Part shown: in pieces, positions 1 through 12,399 of the stretch | How positions within the stretch are numbered: the first letter of the stretch is position 1 | Layout of the letters: every line of letters begins with the position of its first letter | Assembly (NCBI GenBank): GCA_003254885.1 | Contig: QANT01003252.1 | Coordinates: forward strand, 1 to 38,566 | Direction of reading: 5' to 3' | Source of the DNA: Purshia tridentata | Lineage: Eukaryota > Streptophyta > Magnoliopsida > Rosales > Rosaceae | DNA: 38,566 nucleotides | Notes under the pieces: model-generated | The model's input: only the letters and a program-made list of their open reading frames with translations | Told to the model about the DNA's origin: nothing | Database searches by the model: none | Program-made: the position numbers and the translations under genes

Positions 1-489
1 CTGTTTCTTGGATTTTTTATTATTATTTTTATTTCATAATATGATGTAAGATGATCAATATTAAAGGTGAAAAAGAAAAGGCTGAAAGAAAATATAGAAA
101 AAAAAAAATAGCTAACACNTAGCTAACACTTTTATTTAAAATTTTTTTTTTTCTATTAGGAGAAGCGTAGAAGGAGATTTTTTGTTTTTCTTAATATTTG
201 AAAAGTGAGATTTAAAGCAAATATTTTTGAAAAACGAAGAGTAATAATATTAGACCAATAACTAATTAATTAATTTCTTCAATAAATAAAACCTGTTTTT
301 GTTTTGTCCCAAAGCAGTGGCAACAGTAAGATCGACTGTATGATAGATGTGTTGATCCCATATTACTTCAATACCAATTTTATCAATCAGAAAATGGAAG
401 CAAATGCGAATTACATCATTTCAAACATATAAAAATTACTGCATTACAAGTTTACAACCTTTCCTAGAATCAGCTAAATTATCTGAACT
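1..489. other. AT-rich left flank, no gene seen
   Basis: No coding sequence is recognisable here. The stretch has A and T homopolymers, one N at 119 flanked by a duplicated TAGCTAACAC (about 110-129), and AT-rich DNA. If the adjacent SCC3 copy is a retrocopy, part of this region (roughly 300-489) may come from the 3' untranslated region of the parent transcript. I see no long poly(A) tract that would mark its end. Confidence 0.6.
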
Positions 490-2718
490 CAGCCTTTTTT
501 TTCCCCACTTGAAGCTTTCAATGCCCTTCTCTTAACTTAGATGATGACCCAATTGAATGAATCAAAGGAGCATATCTTCATCTTCATCCTCATCTAGATC
601 CTCTTCCTCATCATGCTCATCATTTTCATGGTCAAAAAGAGTCTCTTTCCCTGTATGTTCCGCCTATTGCGCGGACACCCCCTGCTGTGCTTCAAAAAGG
701 CCCCATCTTTTTCATTCTTCACATACTTGTCACGCAAGCTATCCACAAAGATATGATAGGGGCGCCAGCCACTGTGGTTTTCATCCGTATGTACGTTCTT
801 TCTCTTTTTTTTGGACATCCTTCATGATGTCCAGAACATCAGCTCTAGGCAGCTTGGATACAAAATGGAGCACAACACCTTCCAGAAAATGTCTATTCAA
901 TGCCATTGTTAACAATTTTTAAAATGTCTGGTTTGTGCTTGTTCTTGGCTCTGGCAGCACCAACAAGCGTCCCAGTAAGCCCAGCAGCCAGTTCTTCAAA
1001 TTCTGCAAAAGGCTTGCTTGCTAATAATTCATCACCACTTGTTCTAGAAAGTTCATCCGTATGCCGATGGTAGGCCATCATCTGCCACCTTTTTCATTGC
1101 AGATTTACGCTTAGAAATAAGCTCATACTGAAGTTCCTTAAAATTGTGATGGGAAATATCTTTTAGCTCCCCATGACGCTCTGTGGAACAAAGGCTGATG
1201 GCGTTTATGCAAGATCTCAACGCTGCCTTCTCACCATGCTTATAAAATGCCTATTTGATGAGTTGAAGGGCAATTTTGAAATTCTGCTCTTGCCTCTTCA
1301 GGGAATATAGCTCAAGGTTCATATGCAATATGATTTGAATCAGTGATGCTACTTTTGCTTTGTCAGCCATGAACTTACGTAGAAGTAACGGGTACTTGTT
1401 CATCATTGCAAGAGTTATATCTTGTCTGTTGTGTTCAAATACTTCTTTTTGAGAGCATGGATATGATACACTTCCAGTCCTACATGGCCTCATGTGCTCC
1501 CAAACATCATCAATGACATACATGATTAAAATTGGATGTGGAGAACTCACTAAGAATTCTTGACATTCTGCCAAGATGGGGATATAAAAATTGCTGCCAT
1601 CACCTTGAGAAATCAAGTTCATATACCAATCCCCAATAGCGTGCCTAATCTCTGCTGGCTCATCGATAAGCAAATCATATAAGGGACTCAAGTCATCATC
1701 TGGTAGAAGCTGATGTCTTAGTAACTGTTTAACAAGGCTAATGGCGCATACAGCCACAGAAACATCAATGTCATCAGTAAGACCAATCATCCGACTCGAA
1801 AATTTCTCAGTGAATAGACAAAGAGTTGGCACATTATCATCAACCTCATACAGATTTTGCAATGCAAAGACAGAAGCTATTCTTACACTGGCGCTCTTGT
1901 CATCTGTCCAAGACACTTCTCCAGGTATCTATTCTGCGAGAACATTGATGGGTAGGACAGCATCCATACGCCTAGTGACTCTATGCAAGACATCCGAATA
2001 TTTGGATCAATGTCTCGGTAGCGATCCATGAGCATCACCTGCTGGAACACATTTATCATTTCATGAGTCACTGAGAACCTCTTGTTCAGCCACTCCATCC
2101 GAGGCCCCTCGGTTCGTTTCTTCTTTTCAGCATCTAATTGTGTACGAGTAGTTTCTCGCTGAGCACCAAATGTGTTAGCAGCAGCTATGAATGAAGTGAC
2201 GAGTTGGAGACCCATCAACGTAGCAGCACGACCATACGTTCTTGGAGGAGTGCGTGACGAGGAAATTATATAATTCATACACTTGTCGAACAAAATCCGA
2301 TCAAACAATGGTCCATATTGACACTCACGAACCAAATGATCCAACAACAATTGAAGATTATCTTTCAAGTATTTAGATTCCGTATTTCTCCAACTTTGGT
2401 AATCTTCAGCTGCCCCTTTTCTAGCAAGCTTAACTAGATCATCCACGACATCATCGACATGGGTTTCGGTTTCAGTCTCATCCATTCTTTGATGTGATAT
2501 TTGGCACCACATGCCTCAAAAAGCATTGTCAAGAGTTCAACCACAGCGGGTTTTGGATCCTTTTCATATCGCTCAACCCAAAGCTTGACCGCACGAGGAA
2601 TAAGAAGTTTTCCATTGCCCATGATGGCCTGGATCAATGTGAGATTAGCTGCGAGTTTTAGTGGCATAGCAGAAGTGCCAGGGCGATCTCATTTAGCTTT
2701 AGGACGCGTTTCTTCCAT
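490..2718 (-). pseudogene. SCC3: Processed pseudogene of cohesin subunit SCC3 (STAG/SA family)
   Basis: The intact family member is the HEAT-repeat cohesin subunit that binds the kleisin ring and holds sister chromatids together in the nucleus. Minus-strand translation gives successive colinear SCC3 pieces: the N-terminal VKLWVERYEKDPKP block (2434-2667), the STAG region with FDKCMNYII and TLMGLQLVTSFIAAANT (1883-2512), the following HEAT region with LVKQLLRHQL and LYDLLIDEPAEIRHAIG (1251-1916), and C-terminal pieces (893-1081, then about 594-818 with SGWRP). The reading frame is broken repeatedly: a TGA ten codons after the candidate ATG at 2716-2718, frame changes near 2450-2510 and 1900, a TAG at 1248-1250, another frame change near 1080, and stops near 830-900. 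Internal blocks seem deleted near 2045, 1490 and 1080. Plant SCC3 genes have many introns, but here conserved segments run together with none, which points to a retrocopy. I am sure of the family and fairly sure that it is dead and processed. Confidence 0.85.
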
Positions 2719-3471
2719 TCTGCAAGGTGCCCTAAGATTTTAGAGGAGGAGAGATGGGAGGGAAAAGAAGGTGGCAAGGTAGCGCAGCAAGAGTAATACT
2801 TACAATATATAAAATAAGTTTTCCCAAATTTGTATATACCAAACACTATTACAAGCATTATCGACTATTTGAAACATTTTTTAGACCTTCTAAAAACACT
2901 TCTTAAGTTATAAAAAATAAAAAAATAAAAAACATTAGTGATTGTTCATCAACAGGACAAAAATGTAGGTGTGTCACATAGAGAAGCATGAAATCAATAT
3001 GAAATTAGATATTTTCATGGATACATACAGAGCATGCATTACACAGTTTACACTTGATTGGCAGGCCACAGAGATTGATTCGATTCAGTGTTTCCAATGA
3101 TGGGTACAACAAACCTAAAGGAACATAATCATGATGCTTGATGCCATTGCCACCACATGAAAGAGTTTCATTTCCCTATTTTACAGTACCCAATTTTCCC
3201 AAGACATATAAAACATAAAACAAATCAGGCAGTTAAGCCATTCCCACTGCAACTCATAAACCCTCTTCTTGATCTGCCTCCTGGTAATGCCTTCTCTCTC
3301 ACTCACTCTAATTGTAATGCTTACAAGCCCATGGGAATGAAAATTATGATCCCAAATTAGTTGCAAGCCCTTCGATGAGTTATGACTACAAGGGAACTTT
3401 GTGTGGAGTGAGTCCCATATCTATTCTTACAAGGAAAATTTCCGTATCACTACATGTCGAACATATGGTAC
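2719..3471. other. Spacer and probable 3' UTR of the S-acyltransferase gene
   Basis: This lies between the SCC3 pseudogene and the stop codon of the minus-strand S-acyltransferase gene. The part next to 3471 is expected to be that gene's 3' untranslated region. The part next to 2719 reads on the minus strand as a pyrimidine-rich leader (CCACCTTCTTTTCCCTCCC, about 2750-2775) and could be 5' UTR carried along with the SCC3 retrocopy. No coding sequence is recognised. Confidence 0.5.
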
Positions 3472-6400
3472 TTAGAACTCTTGGGAGTCAAACTCAGGCT
3501 TAGACGGATACTCAAGGCCCTGAAGCGCTGGTATCCGTCGCAAATCTTCTTCTGAATAAGCAGGGATGAGCCAGTATCGCTTGTCTGTCCCAAACACCTG
3601 ATACAAATACCAGAACCTTTAAGAGTAATCCATAAGACACACAGTCAATTAAAGACTGGTAAAGAGACGCACACACTCAGGTCCATCAAAAGCATACTAC
3701 TAACCACATCATAATTAGAGAAAAAAGGGGACATCCAAGAAAATGATGAACCATAAGGTAATGTGAAAACAAGTAAACAAATCCTCTTTCAATATTAAAA
3801 TACAGTCCTACAACTAGTATGCATATTCAAAGCTTAAAGACCCTGAAATCTCATTTGTTCTAAAGTGTACTGCTTCAACCAGATTGCATTAACAAAACTG
3901 GAATAGATCATTTAACCAATTTTGCAGCATGCGCAATTTGTTTTAAATCTAAACAAGAATTTCTTGTCCGAGCATCAAGGTCAGGTCAAGTCTCCCAATC
4001 AGAAATATTGACCCAAGTTGCCCAAATATTATAGACCGTAACAAGATTGACTAGATTCTAGAACCTCTTTTCTGATGAGATGTGACACATGCTTCAAAAA
4101 ATAGCATCAATGGAGGCCATAAGTCAACACTTTAAGGAGCACCACCTACCCAGAAATTATGTTTGCTTGCATTTTTTTTTTTAAGAAGAAGGTTTGCTTG
4201 TGTTGGAATGATTTAAGTTGTTGATTTATTATACATGGACATGCAGCGAAGACCCTCGTGCTCTGAGGTTTCCAAAAATTGCCACAGAACATCAAAAAAT
4301 TCATTGTTATTGCCAGAATGTTGGTTAAATTTAAAAGATATTGCGCTAACCTGTTCAAAATTCTTTTTCCGACCAAGGTCATAGCGCCATTTAGGAGTGG
4401 TTTTCTTCTCATATGCCTGATCAAAAATAATAATCCCATCAGCATCTAATTCCAAACTGCAACTCATTTCCCCTTGGGAAAGGGTATTGTACTAATTTCA
4501 AACAGAAGCCGCAAGACTACTGCTTATATGTTGGTATGTCTGTAAGCCTAATCCGTGATTTACAAATACATGCAATTAAGATTTGCCACATCACTAGTCC
4601 AACCACTGAAAACAAAAGCTACACATGTAAAGGTGGACACATGCCAATCTAAGAACCTTCAGTAAATGTGAACTGCAATTCAAGGAAAACCGCTCACTCA
4701 TACAACAGAGGCCTTTGCATGAAGCCCACACTACCATACCATATGTCTAATCTTTCTATAAGAGCCTTCATTCTTTTGAAACCGTTAAGATATAAGCATA
4801 AGGCAATCCCCAGTTAAATGGTAGTATGCAAAAACAAAGAAATATTGTTAATGGATCGAAGAAAAAGGCATTACCTCAATAGTAGTGGTATTTGCAGTGA
4901 CCAAAGATATATGCATGATCAGAAACCCCAAAACACTTAACGCAAATGCAAGATTCAAGACTGTAAATGAAGCAACAATGGTCATTAGCAAAATAGAGAT
5001 GCAACCACATCCATAGGTAAGAAAATAGGTAAAATTAGGTAATACCAAAAGCAAGAAAGGTCGTCGCAAGGGTCCCAGGTGATCCAGGTATTTCTCCATC
5101 ACTAAAGAATGAAATAAAATGTGGCAGCAAGGATAAAGTTACATGAGTTGTCTCCAGAAATGTGTAGAACTGCATTGGGATACAACAAAAGAATAAAATC
5201 AGTCAAAATATATAAACAAATTTACTTGTGTATTCATAACTTATAAATCATAATCCCCAATAATAAATCATTTGGGTGCATGATAGGAACAAAATAAGTA
5301 TAGCAACAAGAACTTCTCCATCATAAATAAACTCATCATCAAGTTGATAAAGTATGGACCCACAAACATGGTTAAGAAAACAAAAGGAATTACCAAGCTA
5401 TTTATGAAACAGCACTATAATATAACCACTGCCAGTACCAGACTAGACTGAGAACAATAACGTACTAAAACTTAGAGTGACTGCATTCTTGAAAAACACC
5501 ATACTTATAACTTAAAAGTTAAAACTCATGATTTTCTACCCATCTAAAGCTTTTCACCAAAAGTGTACTGAACCTAGCTTAAAGATTTTTAACAGTGATC
5601 AACTCTCATACGTAAGTAACTCCACGCATACTATAACGCTCCCTACTTTATTAAATTAGAGATTTGTATATCACGTATTTAGCATTGTCATAACTCAAAA
5701 CATAAGTTCCTATGTAAAGGTTTTTACTAATATAATTGTCATATTGGTATAATATAAGTTAAATGAAAAAGGTAAACATATAGGTGAGCCTTACAATGTG
5801 TGTATTGACCTGTGAAACAATCAAATTCATAAAGAAGTGATAATTTGGTCAAAGTCCCAGCCCATACCAACAAATTTATTTTCTGCATCTCTTCAAATTT
5901 TCTTCTATTTATCAAATTTTGCAACCATCTGCTTGGCATACAGTCCAGGACCATTTTTCTAATGCTAGCAAAAACTCATTACAAAAGCTTATGTGGTACA
6001 TTCATTTCTGTGACAAAGATACAGAAATTATGTGTAGCCTATGTGTTTTCACCTATCAGCGGGCCATTGATTGCACATCAGAATTTAAGCTTAAAATTTG
6101 TTGAACAAAATAAAAGACAACATATTTCAGAGCCCTTTTAAGACAACAAAAACTATACCCAACACCTTTAACTTCTTATCAGCATAAATTTGTTTCAAAT
6201 GCTCACAACTAGGCACACAATTCTAATGAAGATATCACTACCAGGATGATTATCACTACTCATACTCATGTAATGTCAGAGAATAAAATTAAAAAGGTGA
6301 CTCGAATAGTCTGCAGAAGCACATCTATGCTACCGACTCTTGCATTGTATCTAGCTACATGCTGAGGAATATGATAATGATTCATCAAATCAATATTCAC

Positions 6401-7710
6401 AGGCAAGGGTATGAAGAAAACAGAAGTTAAGCACATAAGAACAAAAAATATGAAAATAAAACCTTGGTATTTGGAATAAGGTCAACTCAAACAAAAAAGA
6501 ATTTCTCATGTTTAAAGGTCTTTCAGCTTAGGCAGTAAAACAGACTTACCAAGAAAAGAAGAAAATACTTGTAATTTAAGGCCCCGACACAATTAACAAC
6601 CCATACACAATGGTGATCCATTTTAAGAACACACCGCCCACCTGAAACAAAGAAATCCATGCAACATTATGCTCCGACTTTAAACAAACAAAAGAACAGA
6701 AAAAAACAAAATATTGCTAAAAGATACTATGAAGAAAGTTCTCAAAATGTGACTCACAAACTGAGCAATGATGGCAACGAGGTGGTTTCAGCTGGTTGCA
6801 CTTTCGGCAATACCGGATTCTTTGATTTGATGTGTCAGGCTGCAAACCACTGAATTCCGACCCATTCAACGGGTCAGCCTCCCCTCTTTCTTCATCAATA
6901 GCAGGCCTCCAGTTAGGAGGCACACTACCCGGATCCGTCAAAACAACAGAAAAGTAACTCCATAATAGCATCACCAACTGCACAATTATAACAAATTTTC
7001 CACTTTTAGCTTTATTTTCTCCTTCACACTTGATCAGACACCATTTTTTGACATCTCTGAGCTAAGAATACAAAAATAAATTATCCAATTTACCACATCA
7101 AATCCTTGATTCAGTCTCAACTAAACAAAATCAAAAGGGGAAAAGAAAAAAGCAGTCATACTAGAAAAAAAAAATTGCAAAAAGACAGCAGAAATGAAAT
7201 TCTCATAATAATCAAGAGAGCTAAAAAATTTCTAGAAACCACTGAAAAAGAGCCTCCAAGTAATTTCAGACTTCTGGAATACGTTCAACCACTACCCAAA
7301 AAAACAAAAAACAATAACTGATTGTAGAATATATTGGAAGAATTGCAAATTTTTGTAATTTACTGTAAGATGCAAAATTCTCATGTACCAAACCGAAAAG
7401 CACAGATTCTAAAACCCAACAACTCTAAGAAGAAAACCCACCAACCCCACACAAAAATCATTAACAGAAATCAAAATATGATAGCTTTTCGAAGGTTTAC
7501 CAGGCAATGGAATAAGATCAATACGACAAGAGCAATGACAGAGTCAAGGCCACCGTCGTACAACGCTGGGCCATAATTAGTCAAAACGACAGTGTAATAG
7601 GTGACACCCACGACCCCAAGAACCAAGAGGATCATGACCGAGCCCAGACCGCGCAGAGCTGTGCAGAACTTGAACACGTTCCAAGCCATGGCAGCTCCAG
7701 ATCTATGCAT
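3472..7710 (-). CDS. DHHC-type protein S-acyltransferase (PAT12/13/14-like)
   Basis: Integral membrane enzyme that transfers palmitate from acyl-CoA to cysteine thiols of target proteins. Seven exons (minus): 7710-7501, 6977-6758, 6641-6550, 5169-5046, 4960-4875, 4416-4351, 3597-3472. All have GT-AG borders and the phases close exactly, giving 307 aa, the size I recall for Arabidopsis PAT14. Starting at MHRSG fits the family N-terminus. Visible features: membrane segments at about 22-45 and 57-83; the DPG motif at 85-87; the cysteine-rich domain from Cys127 to the catalytic DHHC at 152-155, followed by VW as in this plant subgroup rather than the commoner PW; two further membrane segments at about 170-190 and 205-235; and the TTxE motif at 241-244. 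Every catalytic and structural motif is intact, so the gene looks functional. Members of this clade act at Golgi/trans-Golgi or vacuolar membranes; the location here is inferred. Intron 3 (5170-6549) is the longest. Confidence 0.95.
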
Positions 7711-8858
7711 AATATTGCTAAAAAAAAACAGAACCTACATCAAGAAAAAATCCCCCTTTTTCTTTGTTTTTGATTTCTCAAAGCTGAGTGTGATCTGGGG
7801 TTTGTGATTTTCAGCTGGGTTAGTTTGGAAGTCCGAGCTGACGAAGCTGTAAAAACAGAGTGGGAAACAGTGTTTTGAAAAACAGAGAAATTATGTATTT
7901 TTCTCTCTTTTTGGTTTTCTGTGCTTTCAGCTGTTTTATTATTTATAGAAGCGAAATTTATGGATATCAAGGGTTTATAGGGGATTCCAGGTGGGCGTAT
8001 AGAATTGGAATCCGTGTTGTTGGAGACCAGATGAGGTTTGAGAAAAGAAACCAACAAGAAAATAAAATTTTTTTTTTGTTTTATCTTTTAGTTATGGGCT
8101 GGAGACTGAGTTCATGATTTTTAATGTAGAAATGGTTTTTAAGAAAATGATTTAAGGTATAAAAGTTAGGAAAGGTTTTTTGGTTTTTTAAGAGAATTTT
8201 ATATTACAAAGTTAGGCTAAACTTGCAAGTTATTCTATTTCTAACAACTACTTTGCATTTATTGAAGAAAAAACTAGTTTTGTATTTTGAGGAAGGTTCA
8301 TTTGGTCATGAATTCATAATCCACAAGTCCAGAAGGTGGTGGACTATTATTATATTTTATATAAGATAAAGAATTGCACTTTTGGACTTGACCATGCCAC
8401 CATGATTTATTCCTACTTTTTTTGGTAAAAGTCATGATTTTTTGGAAATTTCTGTGTTATTTTTTCTCTAAAATTTATAAATAGTGTCTGATAAAGAAAT
8501 AACCCCAATTTTTTTTTAAAGTAATAGATTCAATAAAGAAAAACTGAAAAGTGTGAAATTTGAGAACATATGTGATCCTATAATGTGCATAAAACTTGAG
8601 ATTAAGGTAAGAGGATGATGATATTATTATTAACCTCTTTAATCTAAATATATTTAATTCTATAAATAGAAGTATTTGTGCAATGTATTAGTTAATATAG
8701 GAAGGCTCTATTGTAAGATTCTATAAATAAAATTATTTTTAAGATATCTTATGGAGTTCAATTTCATAATTTTTTAACAATTCAAACGATATTTTTTATA
8801 TAAATAAACGAACAAAATTTTTTTGATAAAATTGTCCATTTGTGAGCTTAGTTCTTAG

Positions 8859-8904
8859 TTTTTTTTTTTTTTTTTTTTTTTTTNNTTTTTTTTTTTTTTT
8901 TTTT
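8859..8904. repeat. Poly(T) tract with two undetermined bases
   Basis: An almost pure T run of about 46 bases interrupted by NN at 8884-8885. The true length is uncertain and the N suggests a sequencing or assembly join in the homopolymer. Confidence 0.9.
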
Positions 8905-9755
8905 CATTTTCCTATCCGTTATCAATCTAGGAATAACCTACCTTAAAAGGTTAGTGAGCCTTTTGCAGTTCCAATTTAATGAATTGGAGTTATATCCCTC
9001 TCTTTTGTGTAGCTATTTGCTATTCCTCATATCCATAATGATTTCATTATTTCCATAATCTCTATTAGAAATGTGTTTAAGTAACGACAGCTGATGAGTC
9101 ACTAAAGACCCAGTTTCAGGTTTGCATTTTCTCTGATATGTGCCTCTCTCTGGTTGGCCCCTAATGGCCTATTATTCTTGTAGTGTCTACAAAATCACTT
9201 AATTCTTTTCCTTTTTAATTGAAGTCATGTATTGGTTGAATTTGTAAACTGTTCATTTCTAAGTCGTGGCTGTATTTTCCTTACAAGCATCGAAGAAGAT
9301 ATGCACCTTACTTTGTTATTGACTCATTCTCATTTCAATATCAATTGTTATAATATTCAGCTTTTAAATTCTTCTTATCATATTTTGTAAAAAGTAATCA
9401 TAATAAATATTTTGTAAAGATTCTGTCCATTGCAACAGATTGAATACTCAAAACAAAGTTTTAGTGGTAGTGAAGTTCAACTCTTACCTTTTCTTCCACT
9501 TAATGAAAAGAAAACATTGAAACAACCCAAGAATGAGCCCTTAATATGATTGGGATGAATATCTGTCATTCAATCTTCTATCTTTGGATTAATGTTTGAT
9601 GGTACATGATTCGAATGGGAGATATTGGAGACAGCATCCAAGGCCAAAAACTTTATTCTCTAATAACATACTATATTAACTTTTATAATTTGAGGTCTTT
9701 TTTTAATAAAGTGAAAAGAAAAATTACTAGACGATGAATTAGTTGGCCTTTTTGG

Positions 9756-9800
9756 CTGGGGCCCAAGGCCCACCCATGTTTGGGCCCAGCCCATTGGCCG
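9756..9800. promoter_or_regulatory. Cluster of GGGCCCA / site II-like motifs
   Basis: GGGGCCCAAGGCCCA is followed closely by TGGGCCCAGCCCA and another CCATTGGCC, in otherwise AT-rich DNA about 270 bases upstream of the copy A start codon. TGGGCC/TGGGCT (site II) motifs are known binding sites of TCP transcription factors in plants. The cluster is seen directly; its regulatory role is inferred. Confidence 0.45.
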
Positions 9801-9996
9801 CCCCAACAGTGAGTTTGATTCCCCAGTGTTTGTATTGGCCTTGTTGAGGTCACAAATGTTGAATGAGCTTCTGTCCACTTTTGCTTCTTGTCTTGTAATA
9901 TTGGACAACTTTGTGAAAAGAATAATTCATATAAAAATATGTATCACTTTCTTAGTAATAGGTCACACAACATTGTTTAAATCTCGCCCCAAAATG

Positions 9997-10006
9997 TATA
10001 TTTAAG
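9997..10006 (+). promoter_or_regulatory. TATA box of reductase copy A
   Basis: TATATTTAAG lies 59 bases before the copy A start codon. A very similar CATATTTAAGG precedes copy B, which suggests a shared ancestral core promoter. Confidence 0.65.
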
Positions 10007-10065
10007 AGCTGCCCCTCAAGACCCCAAGTGATTGCTCATTTGTGTTTGAGATAGAAAAATCAGAA

Positions 10066-11296
10066 ATGGAGGAGCACAAGGGTCCAGTTTGTGTAACAGG
10101 TGGAACTGGATACGTTGGCTCATGGCTCGTTATGAGGCTTCTCCAACATGGTTACACTGTTCGAGCAACTGCTAGACCTGATCCAGGTACAATTTAATAC
10201 ATTGTTGACTAATTTTTTTATGGGTTTCATTCTTATAAGTTTAGTGGTTACCTTACAATCTCACATAGTATCATAGTTCTAGTCAATTTGATCATGAGGT
10301 TTTGGGTTCAACTATTTATCTCCACTTATTCGTTAATTTACAAAGTGAGTATCTTTTTACTTATGTAACGAAACTATGTGTGAACGAAGATGTTAGTTTG
10401 ATATACATTATTAACAATAAATTCGTTAAACGCAATTTTTTGGAATTTAGTGATCACCTAGTAACATCCACAATGTTTGGTATTGGCCAGAATGCAAGAG
10501 AGACATCAGCTTCCTCACAAGCTTGCCAAGAGCATCAGAAAAGCTCCACATCTTCAATGCTGATCTTAACAAACCTGAAAGTTTCAGTGCAGCAATTGAA
10601 GGGTGCATTGGGGTCTTCCATGTTGCTCACCCTATGACTCACAGTGACCCTGATGAAGAATTAGCAACCAAAACAGCTGTACAAGGTACCCTAGGCATAT
10701 TGAAAGCATGCCTGAATTCCAAGACTGTGAAGAGGGTTGTGTACACTTCTAGTGCATCAACTGTGGCATATAGTGGCAGCAGCCAGGACATAGTGGATGA
10801 GGGTTCATGGAGTGATATTGAATTTCATAGAAGTCTCAAACTATTTGGGACTTCATATGTGGCTGCCAAGACCAAGATAGAGCAAGCAGCTCTGGAATTT
10901 GCTGAGAAAAGTGGATTGGAAGTTGTGACTTTGATCCCTCCATTGGTTGTTGGTCCATTTATCTGCAAGAGTCTACCTAGCTCAGTGTACTTGGTCCTAG
11001 CCATGATTTTAGGTATGTATTGAGAGTTTGGTTTGACATTAAATAAATATATAGTTGACTTCTACTTTAGCTTTTATAATTCAATGATTACTTAACATAA
11101 TATTAGAAAATTTTGATTCTAGGTCTCTAGTTCGAAATTTTAAAACTTTTTTTCAACCCATTTATTAGTATTTTTATGTCTCTCCACATTTAAGATGCAT
11201 GTTAAACTATACATTATTAACGCGTTTCTTAATATCTTAAAATTTTTAAAATTGATTTAGTGATTCTAACATTAATTACCATGTTTTCTGGATGCA

Positions 11297-11329
<33 letters not shown>

Positions 11330-11857
11330 NTTTTTTTTTTTTTTTTTCTCCTCAAGGCTAGATACCAATTTGTTTTCATGTACATATTATTTGCTGTATG
11401 CAGGAAATGAAGATCACTATAAATATCTTATCAGCCCAAATATGGTACACGTCGATGATTTGGTTAGTGCCAACATCTTTCTCTTTGAAAATCCTAATGC
11501 CAAAGGGAGGTACATTTGTTCATCAACTAAAATATCCATAGACGAAATGTCCAAATTTCTTTCAGCAAAATACCCTGATTTTTCCATACCCACAACGGAG
11601 TGAGTAAATTCATTTCCACATGTTCTAAATTCAAATCACTAAGTTTAATCTCAGATTATAACAATTAATTAACTATCTGTATTTGAACTTTTTTTTTTCT
11701 TCTCTTGGCCTACAGTTCTTTGAAGGGCATTGAAGGTTACAAAATTTGTGGCTTATCATCACAGAAGCTCTTGAATTCTGGGTTCGAGCTTAAGCATGGG
11801 CTTGATGACATGTTCGATGGAGCAATTCAATCATGCAGAGAAAGGGGTCTTCTTTAA
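10066..11857 (+). CDS. NAD(P)-dependent reductase, DFR/vestitone-reductase type (copy A)
   Basis: Cytosolic short-chain reductase of the extended SDR class (SDR108E), which reduces a carbonyl group with NADPH in flavonoid/isoflavonoid or related phenolic pathways. Four exons: 10066-10186, 10491-11012, 11404-11599, 11716-11857 (121, 522, 196 and 142 nt) with GT-AG borders, giving 326 aa, the usual length. The coenzyme loop GGTGYVG is at 12-18, with a basic residue after strand two (VRATARPDP) fitting NADPH. The catalytic Ser is in YTSSAS at about 127-128, and the YVAAK motif gives Tyr163 and Lys167. FHVAHP at 83-88 lines the active-site side. The start is the first ATG after the TATA box. Intron 2 contains a long T tract with one N, which does not affect the coding sequence. 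All catalytic residues are present. The substrate cannot be told from sequence; vestitone reductase, DFR or anthocyanidin reductase names are annotation habits for this clade. Confidence 0.93.
11300..11347. repeat. Poly(T) tract with one N in intron 2 of copy A
   Basis: About 48 T with an N at 11330. It sits upstream of the exon 3 acceptor and makes the intron length uncertain. Confidence 0.9.
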
Positions 11858-12399
11858 ATCAGATTCATTTGAAAATTGGCGCGACCATTTGATTTGGACT
11901 AAATAAGATGAATATATCATGGTCTCTCTTAAAAATCTAGTATTGTTGGGGTTATGATCAAGTCGATCCAATACAAGTGGGTCTCATTTATACTAGAGAA
12001 GTAATATACATGTGATGTCAAAATTTGTTAAACGTTATTGGTGCCTACAGCTATATATGTGGGTGTGTGCATTATGGTCCATTATTAAGATGGAATGATT
12101 TGAAGCATGAATTGGACTATCACATCAGGGTTATAATGAAAAAGTAAGTTATTATGAATTTAATTGATGATGTGTTAATTAATAGTTCATCGAAATGATA
12201 TATATTATTTGATTCTTTAACTATAAAGTACATATTAATTGTGAATTGAAATTAACCTAATTAGTTGAGGATAAAACACTTCCTACACACCAAGGTTCGA
12301 ATTCTTATTTCTTTTTTTTAAAAAAAGGTACATATTAATTACAACTGGCATTATGTGATCAATTTAATACAATTTTCAAATATCAAAAGTTTGATTATT

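Larger units (their letters stand above)
7711..10065. other. Divergent intergenic region, S-acyltransferase / reductase copy A
   Basis: The two flanking genes are transcribed away from each other, so both promoters lie here. The first roughly 150 bases next to 7711 are probably the 5' UTR of the S-acyltransferase gene. The middle is AT-rich and contains a long T tract with two N (8859-8904). Closer to copy A there is a GGGCCCA-rich block (9756-9800) and a TATA box (9997-10006). I see no coding sequence. Confidence 0.6.

Noticed and set aside
594-922. Serine-rich open frame on the plus strand over the left pseudogene
   Set aside because: It is the antisense of an acidic/Met-rich C-terminal part of the SCC3 copy and has low-complexity composition.
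5739-6141. Overlapping open frames on both strands of about 70-100 codons
   Set aside because: They lie inside intron 3 of the S-acyltransferase gene (5170-6549), have no family similarity, and sit in AT-rich intron sequence.
7740-8117. Open frames of 85-105 codons on both strands upstream of the S-acyltransferase gene
   Set aside because: They overlap the probable 5' UTR and promoter and show no recognisable domain or splice context.
10230-10310. TAGTGGTTACC and GGTTTTGGGTTCAA in intron 1 of copy A, resembling a tRNA or SINE
   Set aside because: The boxes are too degenerate, no cloverleaf can be drawn, and it lacks the 13-mer shared by the two reported SINE-like fragments.
10302-10637. Plus-strand open frame crossing intron 1 and exon 2 of copy A
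   Set aside because: It is in a different frame from the reductase and crosses the acceptor at 10490; the true frame starts at exon 2 (10491).
12290-12310. GGTTCGAATTC, a B-box-like string
   Set aside because: No A box at proper spacing and no tRNA fold; a single motif is not enough.
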